NCBI GenBank assembly: GCA_900446925.1
Contig: UAVY01000002.1
Span: 186,001 to 250,000 of the forward strand
Direction of reading: 5' to 3'
Source of the DNA: Citrobacter koseri
GTDB lineage: Bacteria; Pseudomonadota; Gammaproteobacteria; Enterobacterales; Enterobacteriaceae
Length of the DNA: 64,000 nt
Shown: positions 14,738-27,317 of the stretch, piece after piece
Layout of the letters: every line of letters begins with the position of its first letter
How positions within the stretch are numbered: the first letter of the stretch is position 1
Translations under genes and position numbers: made by a program
The notes under the pieces: model-generated
Databases searched by the model: none
Told to the model about the DNA's origin: nothing
What the model saw: the letters and a program-made list of their open reading frames with translations, nothing else

Positions 14738-15013
14738 TTACGCATAAAGTATGGCTTGTACGCGCCAGTTATCGGGCTGCTGTTCTTCGTACATCTGGAT
14801 AATCCGATACCACGAAGCGCCCTGCTCATCGGCTTTTAACGCAATGATACGTTCCACATCCTGCTGATTTCCCGAAATATTACTCACGGATATCAGACCA
14901 ATTTCATTCAGGCCCGTTACGCAGTCCGCGCTGGCGAATTCGGCAGACTGCGCCGTCGTACTCACCAGGCCGGCAGAAAGCAGCAGTGAGGATAAGGCAA
15001 GAGATCGTTTCAT
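14738..15013 (-). CDS. yjfN: Small secreted DUF1471 (YhcN/BhsA-type) protein YjfN
   Basis: A 91-residue exported protein: Lys/Arg start, a hydrophobic core to about residue 17 and a likely signal peptidase site after AQSA (residue ~24). The mature part has the DUF1471 pattern, with IGLISVSNISG near the N-terminus and a terminal strand WRVQAILYA. It matches E. coli YjfN, reported as a periplasmic activator of DegP-type proteolysis. It is one of three DUF1471 genes around the ula locus (with bsmA and yjfY). Intact. Confidence 0.9.
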   Translation of the reverse strand: MKRSLALSSLLLSAGLVSTTAQSAEFASADCVTGLNEIGLISVSNISGNQQDVERIIALKADEQGASWYRIIQMYEEQQPDNWRVQAILYA

Positions 15014-15142
15014 CGTCAGCTCCTTTTACGTGACCCCGCATTCAACAGGGCATTCCATTGCGGTCATCCCATGATTTCATTGTGCACAGGTAAACGCATA
15101 GAGGCGCAAGCAATGTAAAGCTGACTAAATTTCAACCTTCCG

Positions 15143-15473
15143 CTATTTACGATACAGGATGGCTTGCGAATACCATTGGCCTGTTACGATGGTTTCATCA
15201 ACCAACAAAAATAACGTAATAATCTGCTTTAGCGGCGGCGGCTTTCGCTCTGATCTCTGCCACAGCATCGTCAGGAGAACCCCGAACCATTGAGCTTACC
15301 GTTCCCAGGCGCTGCAACCCTTGTGTCTGGTCACGGCGAATTTCCTGAGGATGGTCAGCGACTGGCGGTGCTGGTTGCGGCGTCCCTTGCAATACGCTAC
15401 AGGCGCTTAAAAACAGTACCAGCATCAATGGGGCGAACCGTCGCATAACTCTATCTCGTTTACTGATAGCCAT
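15143..15473 (-). CDS. bsmA: Biofilm peroxide resistance lipoprotein BsmA (YjfO, one frame break)
   Basis: BsmA is a DUF1471 outer-surface lipoprotein that affects biofilm stress tolerance and motility. The signal peptide ends in the lipobox FLSAC, with the lipidated cysteine at residue 25 from the chosen start; a start at the internal MRRF is also possible. A run of five A on the plus strand (15207-15211) gives one T too many in the coding strand and an early stop after DYYV. With four, the protein continues DETIVTGQWYSQAILYRK and ends at 15143, matching E. coli. Confidence 0.87.
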
Positions 15474-15648
15474 AGTGTAGTGCCTTATTAATTTCCTTTA
15501 GGGGAATGTTCCCAAATTGTTATCTCTCACGCGATTTTCGAATGAAAATAGAGTGAAGCGTAATCCACTTCTCAACATTATGAATCATTGCCGTACTCAT
15601 TAACTTGAGTTATGTATTTCTCCGTGGCATATCAGAGAAAGGGGATAT

Positions 15649-16397
15649 ATGATAAAAATAGAAACACGGTACCTGGCAGGACATTCCATACTCCACGCGT
15701 TTCCTGACGGTAAATGTGACACGCCCCTTCCATGTATTATTTTTTACCACGGTTTTACCTCTTCCAGCCTGGTCTATAGCTACTTTGCGGTTGCCTGGCG
15801 CAGGCCGGGTTCCGGGTTATCATGCCGGATGCGCCCGAGCATGGCGCGCGGTTTAGCGGTGATACGCAGGGGCGAATGGCCCAATTCTGGCAGATTCTGC
15901 GGCAAAACATGCAGGAATTCGCTGCGTTACGTGCGGCAGTTCAACAGGAAAACTGGGTGCTGGAAGAACGTCTGGCCGTGGGGGGCGCATCAATGGGCGG
16001 TATGACGGCGCTGGGGATCATGGCCCGCCACCCGGAGGTAAAATGCGTCGCCAGCCTGATGGGGTCGGGTTATTTCACCCGACTGGCGCATACGCTTTTT
16101 CCGCCATTAATTCCTGAGACGCCTGAGCAACAGCGAGAATTTGACGACATTATTGCTCCCCTGGCTGAGTGGGAGGTGGCGCATCAGTTGCCAAAACTGG
16201 CCGACCGGCCGCTGCTGCTATGGCATGGACAGGAAGATGACGTCGTCCCTGCGGTGGAAACGTTCCGCTTACAACAGGCGCTGATTCAGGCGAACAGGGA
16301 TCAGAACCTGACCTGTCTGTGGGAAGCAGGCGTACGCCACCGTATTACGCCAGAGGCGCTGGCGGCAACGGTGTCGTTTTTCCGCCAGCATCTTTAA
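15649..16397 (+). CDS. yjfP: Alpha/beta-hydrolase carboxylesterase YjfP (one frame break)
   Basis: YjfP is a serine esterase of the dienelactone hydrolase-like alpha/beta fold. Visible motifs are the oxyanion segment [10 protein letters not shown] (residues ~33-42), the nucleophile elbow GGASMGG, the acid-bearing GQEDDVVP and the histidine of VRHRITPE. A missing C at 15794-15795 breaks the frame after YSYFAVA; the downstream part continues [15 protein letters not shown] in the next frame. The 3' end overlaps the convergent ulaR stop by 4 bases. The physiological substrate is unknown. Confidence 0.9.
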
Positions 16398-17149
16398 ACG
16401 CGCAGAATGCTAACGCCTTGCGCTTCAAGCTGTTGCAGAATGTCAGGGTTAGCATTTTTGCCCGTAATCAGCGTGTCGATTTGATCGGCGCGGCTGAACA
16501 ACATGCCTGCGCGCTCGCCGATCTTGCTGCTATCCACCAGCACCACCAGCTTTCCGACTACGCTGAGCATTTTCTGCTCGGCCATAGCGGTGAGCATATC
16601 GGTTTTATACAGTCCGTCTGCGGTCAGGCCTTTGCCGCTGGTAAACATCCAGTGCCCGGCATACAGGCTGTTTTCGCTGCCCTGGGGGCTAAGCGTGATG
16701 GACTGGCTCTTGTTGTACTGACCTCCCATGATGATCACGCTTTCATGTTCCTGATCGATCAGATAGTTCGCCAGCGGGAGATAGTTGGTGATGATCTGCA
16801 CCGGCTTACCGCATATTTCTCTGCCCAGCAGAAAGGCGGTCGATCCACAGTTGATCACCACGCTTTCCCCAGGATTCACCAGTTGCGCTGCCGCTTTAGC
16901 AATGCGCACTTTTTCATCGTGGTTCTGTGCCTGATGCAGATTCATCGGCGTCCAGCGCGGACGTTGCTGAGCGATCGCTTCGGCGCCATTACGCACTTTT
17001 TTGAGCTTTCCGCTCTCATCGAGCTTGTTGATATCCCGACGCGCCGTGGCCGGGGAGATCCCCAGACGTTCGATCACATTCTCGACGGTAACAAAGCCCA
17101 ATTGCGCCAGCATATCCAGCAATATTTGATGTCTTTGTGCTTCAGTCAT
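16394..17149 (-). CDS. ulaR: DeoR-family repressor of L-ascorbate utilisation UlaR
   Basis: UlaR represses the ulaG and ulaABCDEF operons and is released by L-ascorbate 6-phosphate. The 251-residue ORF is intact. The N-terminal DeoR helix-turn-helix is [20 protein letters not shown] (residues ~19-38), followed by a sugar-phosphate sensor domain with [14 protein letters not shown] and LVDSSKIG. It lies just downstream of ulaG on the same strand but after a terminator, so it is probably expressed separately. Confidence 0.97.
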   Translation of the reverse strand: MTEAQRHQILLDMLAQLGFVTVENVIERLGISPATARRDINKLDESGKLKKVRNGAEAIAQQRPRWTPMNLHQAQNHDEKVRIAKAAAQLVNPGESVVINCGSTAFLLGREICGKPVQIITNYLPLANYLIDQEHESVIIMGGQYNKSQSITLSPQGSENSLYAGHWMFTSGKGLTADGLYKTDMLTAMAEQKMLSVVGKLVVLVDSSKIGERAGMLFSRADQIDTLITGKNANPDILQQLEAQGVSILRV

Positions 17150-17219
17150 GAGCTATTCCGATACGAATTGATTTTAAAAGATGATATTTGAAATAGCCTG
17201 AAAATACTAAAGTAAATAT

Positions 17220-17245
17220 AGAAAAATGCCGGGAAAACCCGGCAT
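17220..17245 (-). terminator. Terminator after ulaG
   Basis: ATGCCGGG AAAA CCCGGCAT hairpin. On the minus strand it is followed by a T-rich stretch (TTTTTCTAT), ending ulaG transcription. Confidence 0.85.
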
Positions 17246-17255
17246 CGGAGAACAA

Positions 17256-18320
17256 TTACAGGAAGGATTTGAACGGTAAATCCGGTTCCATCGTGAAGCA
17301 GTCATCAAAACCACGCGGGTAGTGATATTCAAAGTTGTCTTTATCCAGTGGCCAGGTGAACTTACCGCCAACCTGCCAGATAAACGGCTTGAAGCCATAC
17401 TTCAGGCGATCTTTTTTCATTTCCCACAGAACGCGGATTTCCTGCGGATCGGCCTGGAAGTTCGACCAGATATCATGGTGGAACGGAATCACGACTTTCG
17501 TGTTCAGCGCTTCCGCCATACGCAGCATGTCGGCGCTGGTCATCTTGTCGGTGATGCCACGCGGGTTCTCGCCATAGGAGCCGAGCGCCACGTCGATCTG
17601 ATGCTCATTGCCGTGCTTCGCATAGTAGTTGGAGTAGTGGGAGTCGCCGCTGTGATACAGCGTACCGCCCGGCGTTTTGAACAGGTAGTTCACCGCGCGC
17701 GCATCCATGCCGTCCGGCAGTACGCCCGCCGCCTTTTGATCGGCCGGAAGCGTGATGAGCGCAGTACGATCAAACGCATCAAGCGCATGAATTTCGATGT
17801 CTTTCACTTTTACAACATCGCCTGGTTTGACCACGATGCAGCGCTCTTTCGGCACGCCCCAGCCAATCCACAGGTCAACGCAGGTTTGCGGCCCGATGAA
17901 AGGCACATCGTCAGCGCAGTTTTGCATCACCGCTGCGGCGACGTTGACGTCGATATGATCGTTATGATCGTGAGTGGCCAGCACGGCATCGATCTGGCGA
18001 ATCGCGAAAGGATCGAGAACAAACGGCGTGGTGCGCAGGTTCGGCTGCAATTTCTTCACCCCTGCCATGCGCTGCATCTGATGGCCCGTTTTCATCAACG
18101 GATTGCCGTGGCTTTGTTTGCCGGTGCCGCACCAGAAATCAACGCATACGTTGGTGCCGCCTTCTGATTTCAGCCAGATGCCGGTGCAACCGAGCCACCA
18201 CATAGCAAATGTGCCGGGCGCGACCTGTTCCTGTTCGATCTCTTCATTCAGCCAGCTTCCCCACTCAGGAAAGGTGCTCAGGATCCATGATTCACGCGTG
18301 ATACTTTTCACTTTACTCAT
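17256..18320 (-). CDS. ulaG: L-ascorbate-6-phosphate lactonase UlaG
   Basis: UlaG opens the lactone ring of L-ascorbate 6-phosphate to 3-keto-L-gulonate 6-phosphate, the first step after PTS uptake. It is a cytoplasmic metallo-beta-lactamase-fold enzyme with the metal motif THDHNDHID near residue 115 and further ligands in HSGDSHYS and IPFHHDIW. The MSKVKS start at 18320 gives 354 residues as in E. coli; a start five codons upstream is possible but not needed. It is divergent from ulaA across a 363-base control region. Intact. Confidence 0.96.
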   Translation of the reverse strand: MSKVKSITRESWILSTFPEWGSWLNEEIEQEQVAPGTFAMWWLGCTGIWLKSEGGTNVCVDFWCGTGKQSHGNPLMKTGHQMQRMAGVKKLQPNLRTTPFVLDPFAIRQIDAVLATHDHNDHIDVNVAAAVMQNCADDVPFIGPQTCVDLWIGWGVPKERCIVVKPGDVVKVKDIEIHALDAFDRTALITLPADQKAAGVLPDGMDARAVNYLFKTPGGTLYHSGDSHYSNYYAKHGNEHQIDVALGSYGENPRGITDKMTSADMLRMAEALNTKVVIPFHHDIWSNFQADPQEIRVLWEMKKDRLKYGFKPFIWQVGGKFTWPLDKDNFEYHYPRGFDDCFTMEPDLPFKSFL

Positions 18321-20083
<1,763 letters not shown>

Positions 20084-20098
20084 TAAGGAGTTCCGATT

Positions 20099-20406
20099 AT
20101 GACCGTACGTATTCTGGCTGTTTGTGGTTGTGGGCAAGGTAGTTCAATGATCATGAAAATGAAAGTTGACCAGTTTCTGACGCAGCAGGGCGTTGCGCAC
20201 ACGGTAAATAGTTGCGCGGTGGGTGAGTACAAAAGTGAGCTGAACGGTGCGGACATCATTATTGCCTCGACGCACGTCGCCAGCGAAATCACCGTTTCCG
20301 GTAATAAATATGTGGTGGGCGTGCGCAATATGCTTTCCGCCGCTGATTTTGGTCCGAAACTGATGGAAGTGATTCAAAGAGCAACTTTCCGAACGACCTG
20401 AAATAA
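20099..20406 (+). CDS. ulaB: PTS L-ascorbate EIIB component UlaB (two frame breaks at the 3' end)
   Basis: UlaB is the soluble EIIB that passes phosphate from UlaC to ascorbate on UlaA. The phospho-acceptor cysteine is in the N-terminal P-loop [10 protein letters not shown] (Cys9). The second Cys replaces Asn of E. coli and could be real or a read error. Two extra A residues (about 20378 and 20383-20384) alter the last residues; correction gives VIQEHFPNDLK and a stop at 20404-20406, ten bases before ulaC. Confidence 0.9.
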
Positions 20407-20415
20407 GGACGCAGC

Positions 20416-20886
20416 ATGAAATTACGTGATTTCGCTGGCGGAGAATAAGTCCATTCGCCTGAATGCAGAAGCGAGCACCTGGCAGGAGGCGGTGAAAATC
20501 GGCGTAGACCTGCTGGTGGAAGCAGATGTTGTGGAGCCGCGTTACTACCAGGCCATTCTTGATGGCGTAGAGCGTTTTGGTCCGTATTTTGTGATTGCGC
20601 CAGGCCTGGCGATGCCGCATGGCCGCCCGGAAGAGGGCGTCAAAAAAAACCGGCTTCCGCGCTGGTGACGCTGAAAACGCCGATGGTCTTCAACCACGAA
20701 GATAATGACCCGGTCGATATCCTCATCACGCTGGCGGCAGTGGATGCCCGCGCGCATCAGGAAGACGGCATCATGCAAATCGTCAACCTGTTTGAAGATG
20801 AAGCCAACTTTGACCGTTTACGCGCCTGCCGTACCGAGCAGGATGTGCTGGATTTAATTGATAACGCCACTGCGGCGGCAGTTTAA
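20416..20886 (+). CDS. ulaC: PTS L-ascorbate EIIA component UlaC (three frame breaks)
   Basis: UlaC is the EIIA protein that receives phosphate from HPr and passes it to UlaB. The phospho-histidine is in [14 protein letters not shown]. Insertions occur at 20430-20432 (LRDSLAEN), in the eight-A run at 20642-20649 (should be seven), and in GGCTTCCGCG shortly after. They sum to three, so the last 73 codons are back in the starting frame. The ATG at 20416 follows AAGGACG. Confidence 0.91.
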
Positions 20887-20899
20887 GTAAGGAATAGAA

Positions 20900-21551
20900 A
20901 TGTCATTACCTATGTTGCAAGTTGCGCTGGATAACCAGACGCTGTCCCACGCTTACGAAACGACCCGCCTGATCGCGGAAGAAGTCGATATTATCGAAGT
21001 TGGCACTATCCTGTGCGTGGGTGAAGGCGTACGTGCGGTACGCGATCTGAAAGCGCTTTATCCGCATAAGATCGTGCTGGCTGACGCCAAAATTGCGGAC
21101 GCGGGGAAAATTCTTTCTCGTATGTGCTTTGAAGCCAACGCGGATTGGGTGACGGTTATCTGCTGCGCGGATATCAACACCGCCAAAGGCGCGCTGGAAG
21201 TGGCGCAAGAGTTTAACGGCGATGTGCAGATTGAACTGACCGGCTACTGGACCTGGGAGCAGGCGCAGGAGTGGGCGCGATGCGGGGATCCAGCAGGTGG
21301 TTTATCACCGTAGCCGTGATGCACAGGCCGCTGGCGTGGCCTGGGGCGAAGCGGATATCAGCGCGATCAAACGTCTCTCTGATATGGGCTTTAAAGTGAC
21401 CGTGACCGGCGGTCTGGCGCTGGAAGATCTGCCGCTGTTTAAGGGCATTCCAATCCATGTCTTTATTGCTGGTCGCAGCATTCGCGACGCCGCCTCTCCG
21501 GTTGAAGCCGCGCGTCAGTTCAAACGTTCTATCGCCCAGTTGTGGGGATAA
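20900..21551 (+). CDS. ulaD: 3-keto-L-gulonate-6-phosphate decarboxylase UlaD (one frame break)
   Basis: UlaD decarboxylates 3-keto-L-gulonate 6-phosphate to L-xylulose 5-phosphate. It is an orotidine-decarboxylase-superfamily barrel with Glu33 and the Asp62-x-Lys64-x-x-Asp67 signature in [11 protein letters not shown]. An extra G at 21273-21275 ([14 protein letters not shown]) breaks the frame at about residue 126. The rest, with [14 protein letters not shown] and [10 protein letters not shown] for phosphate binding, runs to 21551. Confidence 0.94.
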
Positions 21552-21560
21552 GGAGCGGAT

Positions 21561-22417
21561 ATGCTGTCTAAACAGACTCCGCTTGGCATCTACGAAAAAG
21601 CGCTCCCCGCCGGGGAGTGCTGGTTGGATCGCCTGCGGCTGGCGAAAGAACTGGGCTTCGATTTCGTTGAAATGTCTGTCGATGAAACCGATGCCCGCCT
21701 GGCGCGCCTCGACTGGAACCGTGAGCAGCGCCTGGCGCTGGTGAGCGCTATCGCTGAGACCGGCGTGCGGGTGCCGTCCATGTGCCTGAGCGCGCATCGT
21801 CGCTTTCCGTTGGCAGCGAAGATGATGCTGTACGTGCGCAAGGGCTGGAGACTCATGCGTAAAGCCATTCAGTTTGCGCAGGACATCGGTATTCGCGTCA
21901 TCCAGCTTGCGGGTTACGACCGTGTACTATCAGGGAGGCCAACAATGAAACGCGCCGTCGTTTTCGTGATGGGCTGAAAGAGAGCGTCGAGATGGCAAGC
22001 CGTGCTCAGGTCACGCTGGCGATGGAGATCATGGATTACCCTCTGATGAACTCCATCAGCAAAGCGCTGGGTTATGCGCACTATCTTAATAACCCGTGGG
22101 TTCCAGCTTTATCCTGATATCGGCAACCTGTCAGCCTGGGATAACGATGTGCAGATGGAGTTGCAGGCTGGAATGGGGCATATCGTCGCGGTTCATGTCA
22201 AAGATACGAAGCCAGGCGTGTTCAAGAACGTGCCGTTCGGTGAAGGTGTCGTCGATTTTGAACGCTGTTTCGCCACGCTCAAGCAGAGTGGGTATTGCGG
22301 GCCATACCTGATTGAGATGTGGAGTGAAACGTCGGACAATCCGGCGCGTGAGGTGGCGAAAGCGCGTGATTGGGTGAAAGCGCGTATGGCAGCGCCGGTC
22401 TGGTGGAGACAGCATAA
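21561..22417 (+). CDS. ulaE: L-xylulose-5-phosphate 3-epimerase UlaE (six indels)
   Basis: UlaE converts L-xylulose 5-phosphate to L-ribulose 5-phosphate; it is an AP-endonuclease-2-type TIM barrel. Recognisable parts are [56 protein letters not shown] and PYLIEMWSE, which carry the metal-binding acids and histidines. A deletion in TTGGCAGCG (near 21821) is compensated near 21853. Insertions follow in GACCGTG, CAGGGAGG and CCGTGGGTTCC, and a deletion near 22401. Correction gives about 284 residues with a TAATG stop/start overlap with ulaF at 22415-22419. No raw ORF spans the gene. Confidence 0.88.
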
Positions 22418-23103
22418 TGCAAAAACTCAGGCAGCACGTTTTTGAAGCCAATATGGATTTGCCGCGTTATGGCCTGGTGACTTTCACCTGGGGCAACGTC
22501 AGCGCGATCGACAGGGAGCGCGGGCTGGTGGTCATTAAGCCTAGCGGGGTGGCTTATGAAACCATGAAAGCGGACGATATGGTGGTGGTGGATCTCCAGG
22601 GCAATGGTGGTGGAAGGGCAGTGGCGGCTTCTTCCGATACCGCCACGCATCTGGCGCTGTACCGTCGTTACCTTCGCTGGGCGGCAATCGTGCACACGCA
22701 CTCTACGCATGCCACGGCGTGGGCGCAGGCAGGGCTGGCGATCCCGGCGCTGGGCACGACCCATGCGGACTACTTCTTTGGCGATATCCCCTGTACCAGG
22801 GCGTTAACCGAAGAAGAAGTGCAGGGTGAATATGAGCTGAACACCGGTCATGTGATTATCGAAACGCTGGGTGACGGTCAGCCGCTGCATACGCCTGGCG
22901 TCGTGGTGTATCAGCACGGGCCGTTTGCCTGGGGCAAAGATGCGCATGACGCCGTGCATAATGCGGTGGTGATGGAAGAAGTCGCGCGGATGGCATGGAT
23001 TGCTCGTGGTATCAATCCGGCGCTCAGCCCGATCGACGATTATTTAATGAATAAACATTTTATGCGTAAGCATGGGCCTGACGCCTATTACGGACAAAAG
23101 TAA
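22417..23103 (+). CDS. ulaF: L-ribulose-5-phosphate 4-epimerase UlaF (two compensated indel pairs)
   Basis: UlaF converts L-ribulose 5-phosphate to D-xylulose 5-phosphate, feeding ascorbate carbon into the pentose phosphate pathway. It is a class II aldolase-family zinc enzyme with [27 protein letters not shown] and [15 protein letters not shown]. The frame is open throughout, but two short garbled stretches ([11 protein letters not shown] and YLRWAA) differ from E. coli VVEGEYRPS and YPSLGG. Each is explained by one insertion and one deletion. Last gene of the ula operon. Confidence 0.93.
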   Translation: MQKLRQHVFEANMDLPRYGLVTFTWGNVSAIDRERGLVVIKPSGVAYETMKADDMVVVDLQGNGGGRAVAASSDTATHLALYRRYLRWAAIVHTHSTHATAWAQAGLAIPALGTTHADYFFGDIPCTRALTEEEVQGEYELNTGHVIIETLGDGQPLHTPGVVVYQHGPFAWGKDAHDAVHNAVVMEEVARMAWIARGINPALSPIDDYLMNKHFMRKHGPDAYYGQK

Positions 23104-23108
23104 GACAC

Positions 23109-23170
23109 GTGCCCTGGAATCATTACTTCCTTCGGGATGTTACCGGCCTGATTCCGGGGCCGCTTTTGCC
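23109..23170 (+). terminator. Probable terminator after ulaF
   Basis: CCCTGGAATCA pairs with TGATTCCGGGG across about 27 bases, followed by CCGCTTTTGCC. A weak T-tract makes this only probable. Confidence 0.5.
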
Positions 23171-23172
23171 AT

Positions 23173-23197
23173 AAAAAAGCCCCCGGTGAAGGGGGGC
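23173..23197 (-). terminator. Terminator after yjfY
   Basis: On the minus strand GCCCCC TTCACC GGGGGC is followed by six T residues. It lies between convergent ulaF and yjfY. Confidence 0.85.
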
Positions 23198-23238
23198 AAG
23201 TCAAACTATGGCAATGTTCTCGTAGGTTTTTCCTGGTG

Positions 23239-23514
23239 CTAGCGATAAATATCCGCGCTGGCGCGCATGTTGCCGTTACTTCCCGGCTCCCGGGTCAGAA
23301 TTGCGTGGTAGTACGTTGCGCCTCGCGCATCTGTCTCTTCATTCAATGCCTGATCTGCTTCACTTTCAGTGGCGAAGTTATGGTTTATATAAATCACGCC
23401 TAAGCTCTGCACATCATCCATATTTCGTGCCTGGTGATTATCGATTTTGATGGCTGCCATCGCGTTTGCACTGAGCAAAAGCGCAGCCAGAAGGGTCATA
23501 ACACGCGCTCGCAT
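23239..23514 (-). CDS. yjfY: Small secreted DUF1471 protein YjfY
   Basis: A 91-residue exported protein with a signal peptide (MRARVMTLLAALLLSANAMA, cleavage near residue 21) and a DUF1471/YhcN domain. The domain opens with IKIDNHQARNMDDVQSLGVI and ends in SADIYR. It is nearly identical to E. coli YjfY. Members of this family are stress-induced envelope proteins; the role of YjfY is not established. Intact. Confidence 0.92.
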   Translation of the reverse strand: MRARVMTLLAALLLSANAMAAIKIDNHQARNMDDVQSLGVIYINHNFATESEADQALNEETDARGATYYHAILTREPGSNGNMRASADIYR

Positions 23515-23720
23515 ACTGTACCTCCTCGACTGCTGTGTCTGGTTAGCAATATCTCCTGTAAGTGAATTGCTTCTGATTTAATTTTAATCGCTACCAGCGA
23601 AGTCGATAGCGACCATTTCTGATGCAGTTGTTCAAAAATTGGCGCGATGCCATGTGATTAATTTTAAATCACCATGGTTAACCTGTCTTTGCGCTTCGTG
23701 TGAATTTTTGCGCAATCAAC

Positions 23721-23749
23721 TTGTGTTTCCTCATGGGCGCAAGTATTAT
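23721..23749 (+). promoter_or_regulatory. Probable sigma-70 promoter of the rpsF operon
   Basis: TTGTGT, a 17-base spacer, then TATTAT. It lies 98 bases before rpsF in a 332-base gene-free stretch (23515-23846), whose upstream part is AT-rich and shows nothing else I can name. Confidence 0.6.
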
Positions 23750-23754
23750 GACGC

Positions 23755-24243
<489 letters not shown>

Positions 24244-24249
24244 TTTCTG

Positions 24250-24797
<548 letters not shown>

Positions 24798-24826
24798 TCG
24801 GCCACGGTCCATTAATACGACTTTGA

Positions 24827-25289
<463 letters not shown>

Positions 25290-25311
25290 GTTTTTATTCT
25301 TCTATCGCGTA

Positions 25312-25345
25312 AAAACGCCGGCCTTGCGCTGGCGTTTTGCTTTTC
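25312..25345 (+). terminator. Terminator after rplI
   Basis: AAAACGCC ... GGCGTTTT hairpin followed by GCTTTTCT, ending the rpsF operon. Confidence 0.8.
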
Positions 25346-25429
25346 TGCCCCCCCTGTTTTTCGCACTGGCTATTCTTTACCCTTTTCGGGATAATAAAAA
25401 ATAAAACATTATTTCAAAGTGGTGATGGA

Positions 25430-26359
25430 ATGGAGATAACCCACCAGCAGCCCCTGTTCGCGCGTAAAAACGTTGTCTATCTGGGGGCGGCATTTTGTTG
25501 TCTGTTATGGGGAAGCGCCTACCCGGCGATAAAAAGCGGGTACGAGATCTTTCAGATTGCGACAGATGATATCCCGTCAAAAATTGTCTTTGCCGGATAC
25601 CGTTTCTTGTTCGCGGGGTTATTGCTGCTGTTGCTGGCGATGGCGCAGCGTAAACCGATCGGCCGCTTAAGCCCGCGCCAGTTTGGTCAACTGACCCTGC
25701 TGGGGCTGACGCAAACCTCGCTGCAATATATCTTTTTCTATATCGGTCTGGCGTTCACCACGGGCGTGAAAGGATCGATCATGAATGCCACAGGCACTTT
25801 TTTTAGCGTGCTGCTGGCGCACTTCATCTACCAGAACGACAAACTGAGCTACAACAAAACCCTCGGCTGTATTCTTGGCTTTGCCGGGGTAATGGTGGTG
25901 AACTTCAACAGCGGGCTGATGGATTTCAGCTTTAGCCTGTTGGGTGATGGCTCCGTGGTGCTGGCTGCTTTTATTCTTTCTGCCGCGACCCTTTACGGTA
26001 AACGTATTTCGCAGACGGTTGACCCAACGGTGATGACGGGCTATCAGCTTGGCATCGGCGGCCTGGCGCTGGTGATTGGCGGCTATGCCTTCGGCGGCTC
26101 GCTCTCCGTGCACGGCCTCTCTTCTGTGGCGATTCTGGGCTATCTGACGCTGCTCTCGTCTGTTGCTTTTGCGCTGTGGAGTATTTTGCTTAAGTACAAC
26201 CGCGTCGGGATGATTGCGCCGTTTAACTTCCTGATTCCGGTTTCCGGTGCGGTGCTGTCGGCGATTTTCCTCGGCGAAAATATTTTTGAATTGAAATATG
26301 CGGTTGCGCTGGTGCTGGTGTGTTCGGGGATCTGGTGGGTGAACAAGGTGAAGCGGTAA
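25430..26359 (+). CDS. EamA/DMT-family transporter
   Basis: A polytopic inner membrane protein of the drug/metabolite transporter superfamily with two EamA repeats and about ten membrane segments. Examples are VVYLGAAFCCLLWGSAYPAI (residues ~16-35) and a second repeat from about GDGSVVLAAFILSAATLYG. I chose the ATG at 25430 (MEITHQQPLFARKN); the open frame extends 31 codons upstream into the rplI terminator, where a start is unlikely. E. coli K-12 has yjfZ-ytfA here instead, so this is a lineage-specific gene. The substrate is unknown; families like this export amino acids or metabolites. Intact. Confidence 0.85.
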   Translation: MEITHQQPLFARKNVVYLGAAFCCLLWGSAYPAIKSGYEIFQIATDDIPSKIVFAGYRFLFAGLLLLLLAMAQRKPIGRLSPRQFGQLTLLGLTQTSLQYIFFYIGLAFTTGVKGSIMNATGTFFSVLLAHFIYQNDKLSYNKTLGCILGFAGVMVVNFNSGLMDFSFSLLGDGSVVLAAFILSAATLYGKRISQTVDPTVMTGYQLGIGGLALVIGGYAFGGSLSVHGLSSVAILGYLTLLSSVAFALWSILLKYNRVGMIAPFNFLIPVSGAVLSAIFLGENIFELKYAVALVLVCSGIWWVNKVKR

Positions 26360-26360
26360 C

Positions 26361-26437
26361 GCCTGATGGCGCTACCGCTTATCAGGCCTGCAATCGCGGG
26401 TGCCGTAGGCCGGATAGGGCGACGCCGCCATCCGGCA
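26361..26437. repeat. BIME between the EamA gene and ytfB
   Basis: GCCTGATGGCGCTACCGCTTATCAGGC followed by GTAGGCCGGATAGGGCG with partner CGCCGCCATCCGGC. It lies between convergent genes. Confidence 0.9.
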
Positions 26438-26447
26438 ATTTGCGCGC

Positions 26448-27098
26448 TTAACGGGCGCGAATAAAGCTGCCGTTTGGCTGACGGGTAAACAGAACCTGTT
26501 GGTCATTACCGGTATCGATGGTCAATCCTGTCACCACGCCATTCGCATTCTGGCGGATCTGCACCATCTGGCCATCTTTCAGATTGCTCAGCGGCTTGCC
26601 TGCGCCTTCAACCTGCGCCATCGCGTAAACGTCCGTTGGCGGCAGGCCGTGGTCACGGAACAACTGCGCCAGCGTTTTACCTGACTCCACGCGATAGGAG
26701 CGCCACTGCTGGTCAATTCCCCCATTCTGCTGGAAAGGCTGTGTTTGCGGCTGGGATTGCTGCGTCTGCGGCGGTTCTTCCGGTTGGCCTTCCTGGATGG
26801 GTTCCGGCGCTACGGGGGCGACCTGTCCCGGATCGTTTTGCGGGGCGACCAGTTGCGCCTGAAGTTCGGCTTCCGTCGGCGGTTGCGACTGTGACTGGAT
26901 ATCTGTCTGGACATTACGCGTGACGACGGGCGTATCGCGGGTATCATTCGAGGGAAGCAGAAAACCGACCACCAGCACGATAGCGGCAATAATAATGCCA
27001 CGGCGATGCATAGGCGGCAGCGGGTCCATGATGCGAAAATTGTCCGGTGCATGCCAGATTTTCGCCAGGGTTGGTTTTAGTTCAAAGCGCCCGGGCAT
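26448..27098 (-). CDS. ytfB: OapA-domain cell envelope protein YtfB
   Basis: A 216-residue single-span membrane protein. The cytoplasmic N-terminus MPGRFELKPTLAKIWHAPDN is followed by a transmembrane helix at about residues 33-50 (RGIIIAAIVLVVGFLLPS). A Pro/Gln-rich periplasmic linker and a C-terminal OapA/LysM-like domain (WRSYRVESGKTLAQLFRDHG ... NGSFIRAR) complete it. The E. coli protein localises to the septum and causes filamentation when overproduced. The start at 27098 is chosen to match E. coli; an upstream ATG would add 11 residues. Intact. Confidence 0.92.
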   Translation of the reverse strand: MPGRFELKPTLAKIWHAPDNFRIMDPLPPMHRRGIIIAAIVLVVGFLLPSNDTRDTPVVTRNVQTDIQSQSQPPTEAELQAQLVAPQNDPGQVAPVAPEPIQEGQPEEPPQTQQSQPQTQPFQQNGGIDQQWRSYRVESGKTLAQLFRDHGLPPTDVYAMAQVEGAGKPLSNLKDGQMVQIRQNANGVVTGLTIDTGNDQQVLFTRQPNGSFIRAR

Positions 27099-27317
27099 GG
27101 CTTTCCTCCTGCTCCGCGTCTCGTTCCTCAATCATAGAGTATAGATGCCTAACGCTATGATGTTCGTAGTTATACCCGCTTTCGTGACATCAGCATGGGT
27201 TATTCTTATTGTTTCTTTTTCCCCGCGATTTGTCATCTCTTCCCGAGACAAAGTTTTACCGGAAGAGACGTGGCTGTTATGCTGCCCGCTACTTTACCTC
27301 CGATGAAAGGAAATATG

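Noticed and set aside
17322..18167. 281-codon plus-strand frame opposite ulaG
   Set aside because: Antisense shadow of ulaG.
20642..20649. Eight-A run in ulaC as a phase-variation tract
   Set aside because: Corrected length is seven, and two further unrelated indels lie in the same gene; there is no reason to expect phase variation in an EIIA gene.
21561..22417. ulaE as a true pseudogene
   Set aside because: It has six indels, but neighbouring ula genes show the same error type and all active-site segments remain; sequencing error explains it better.
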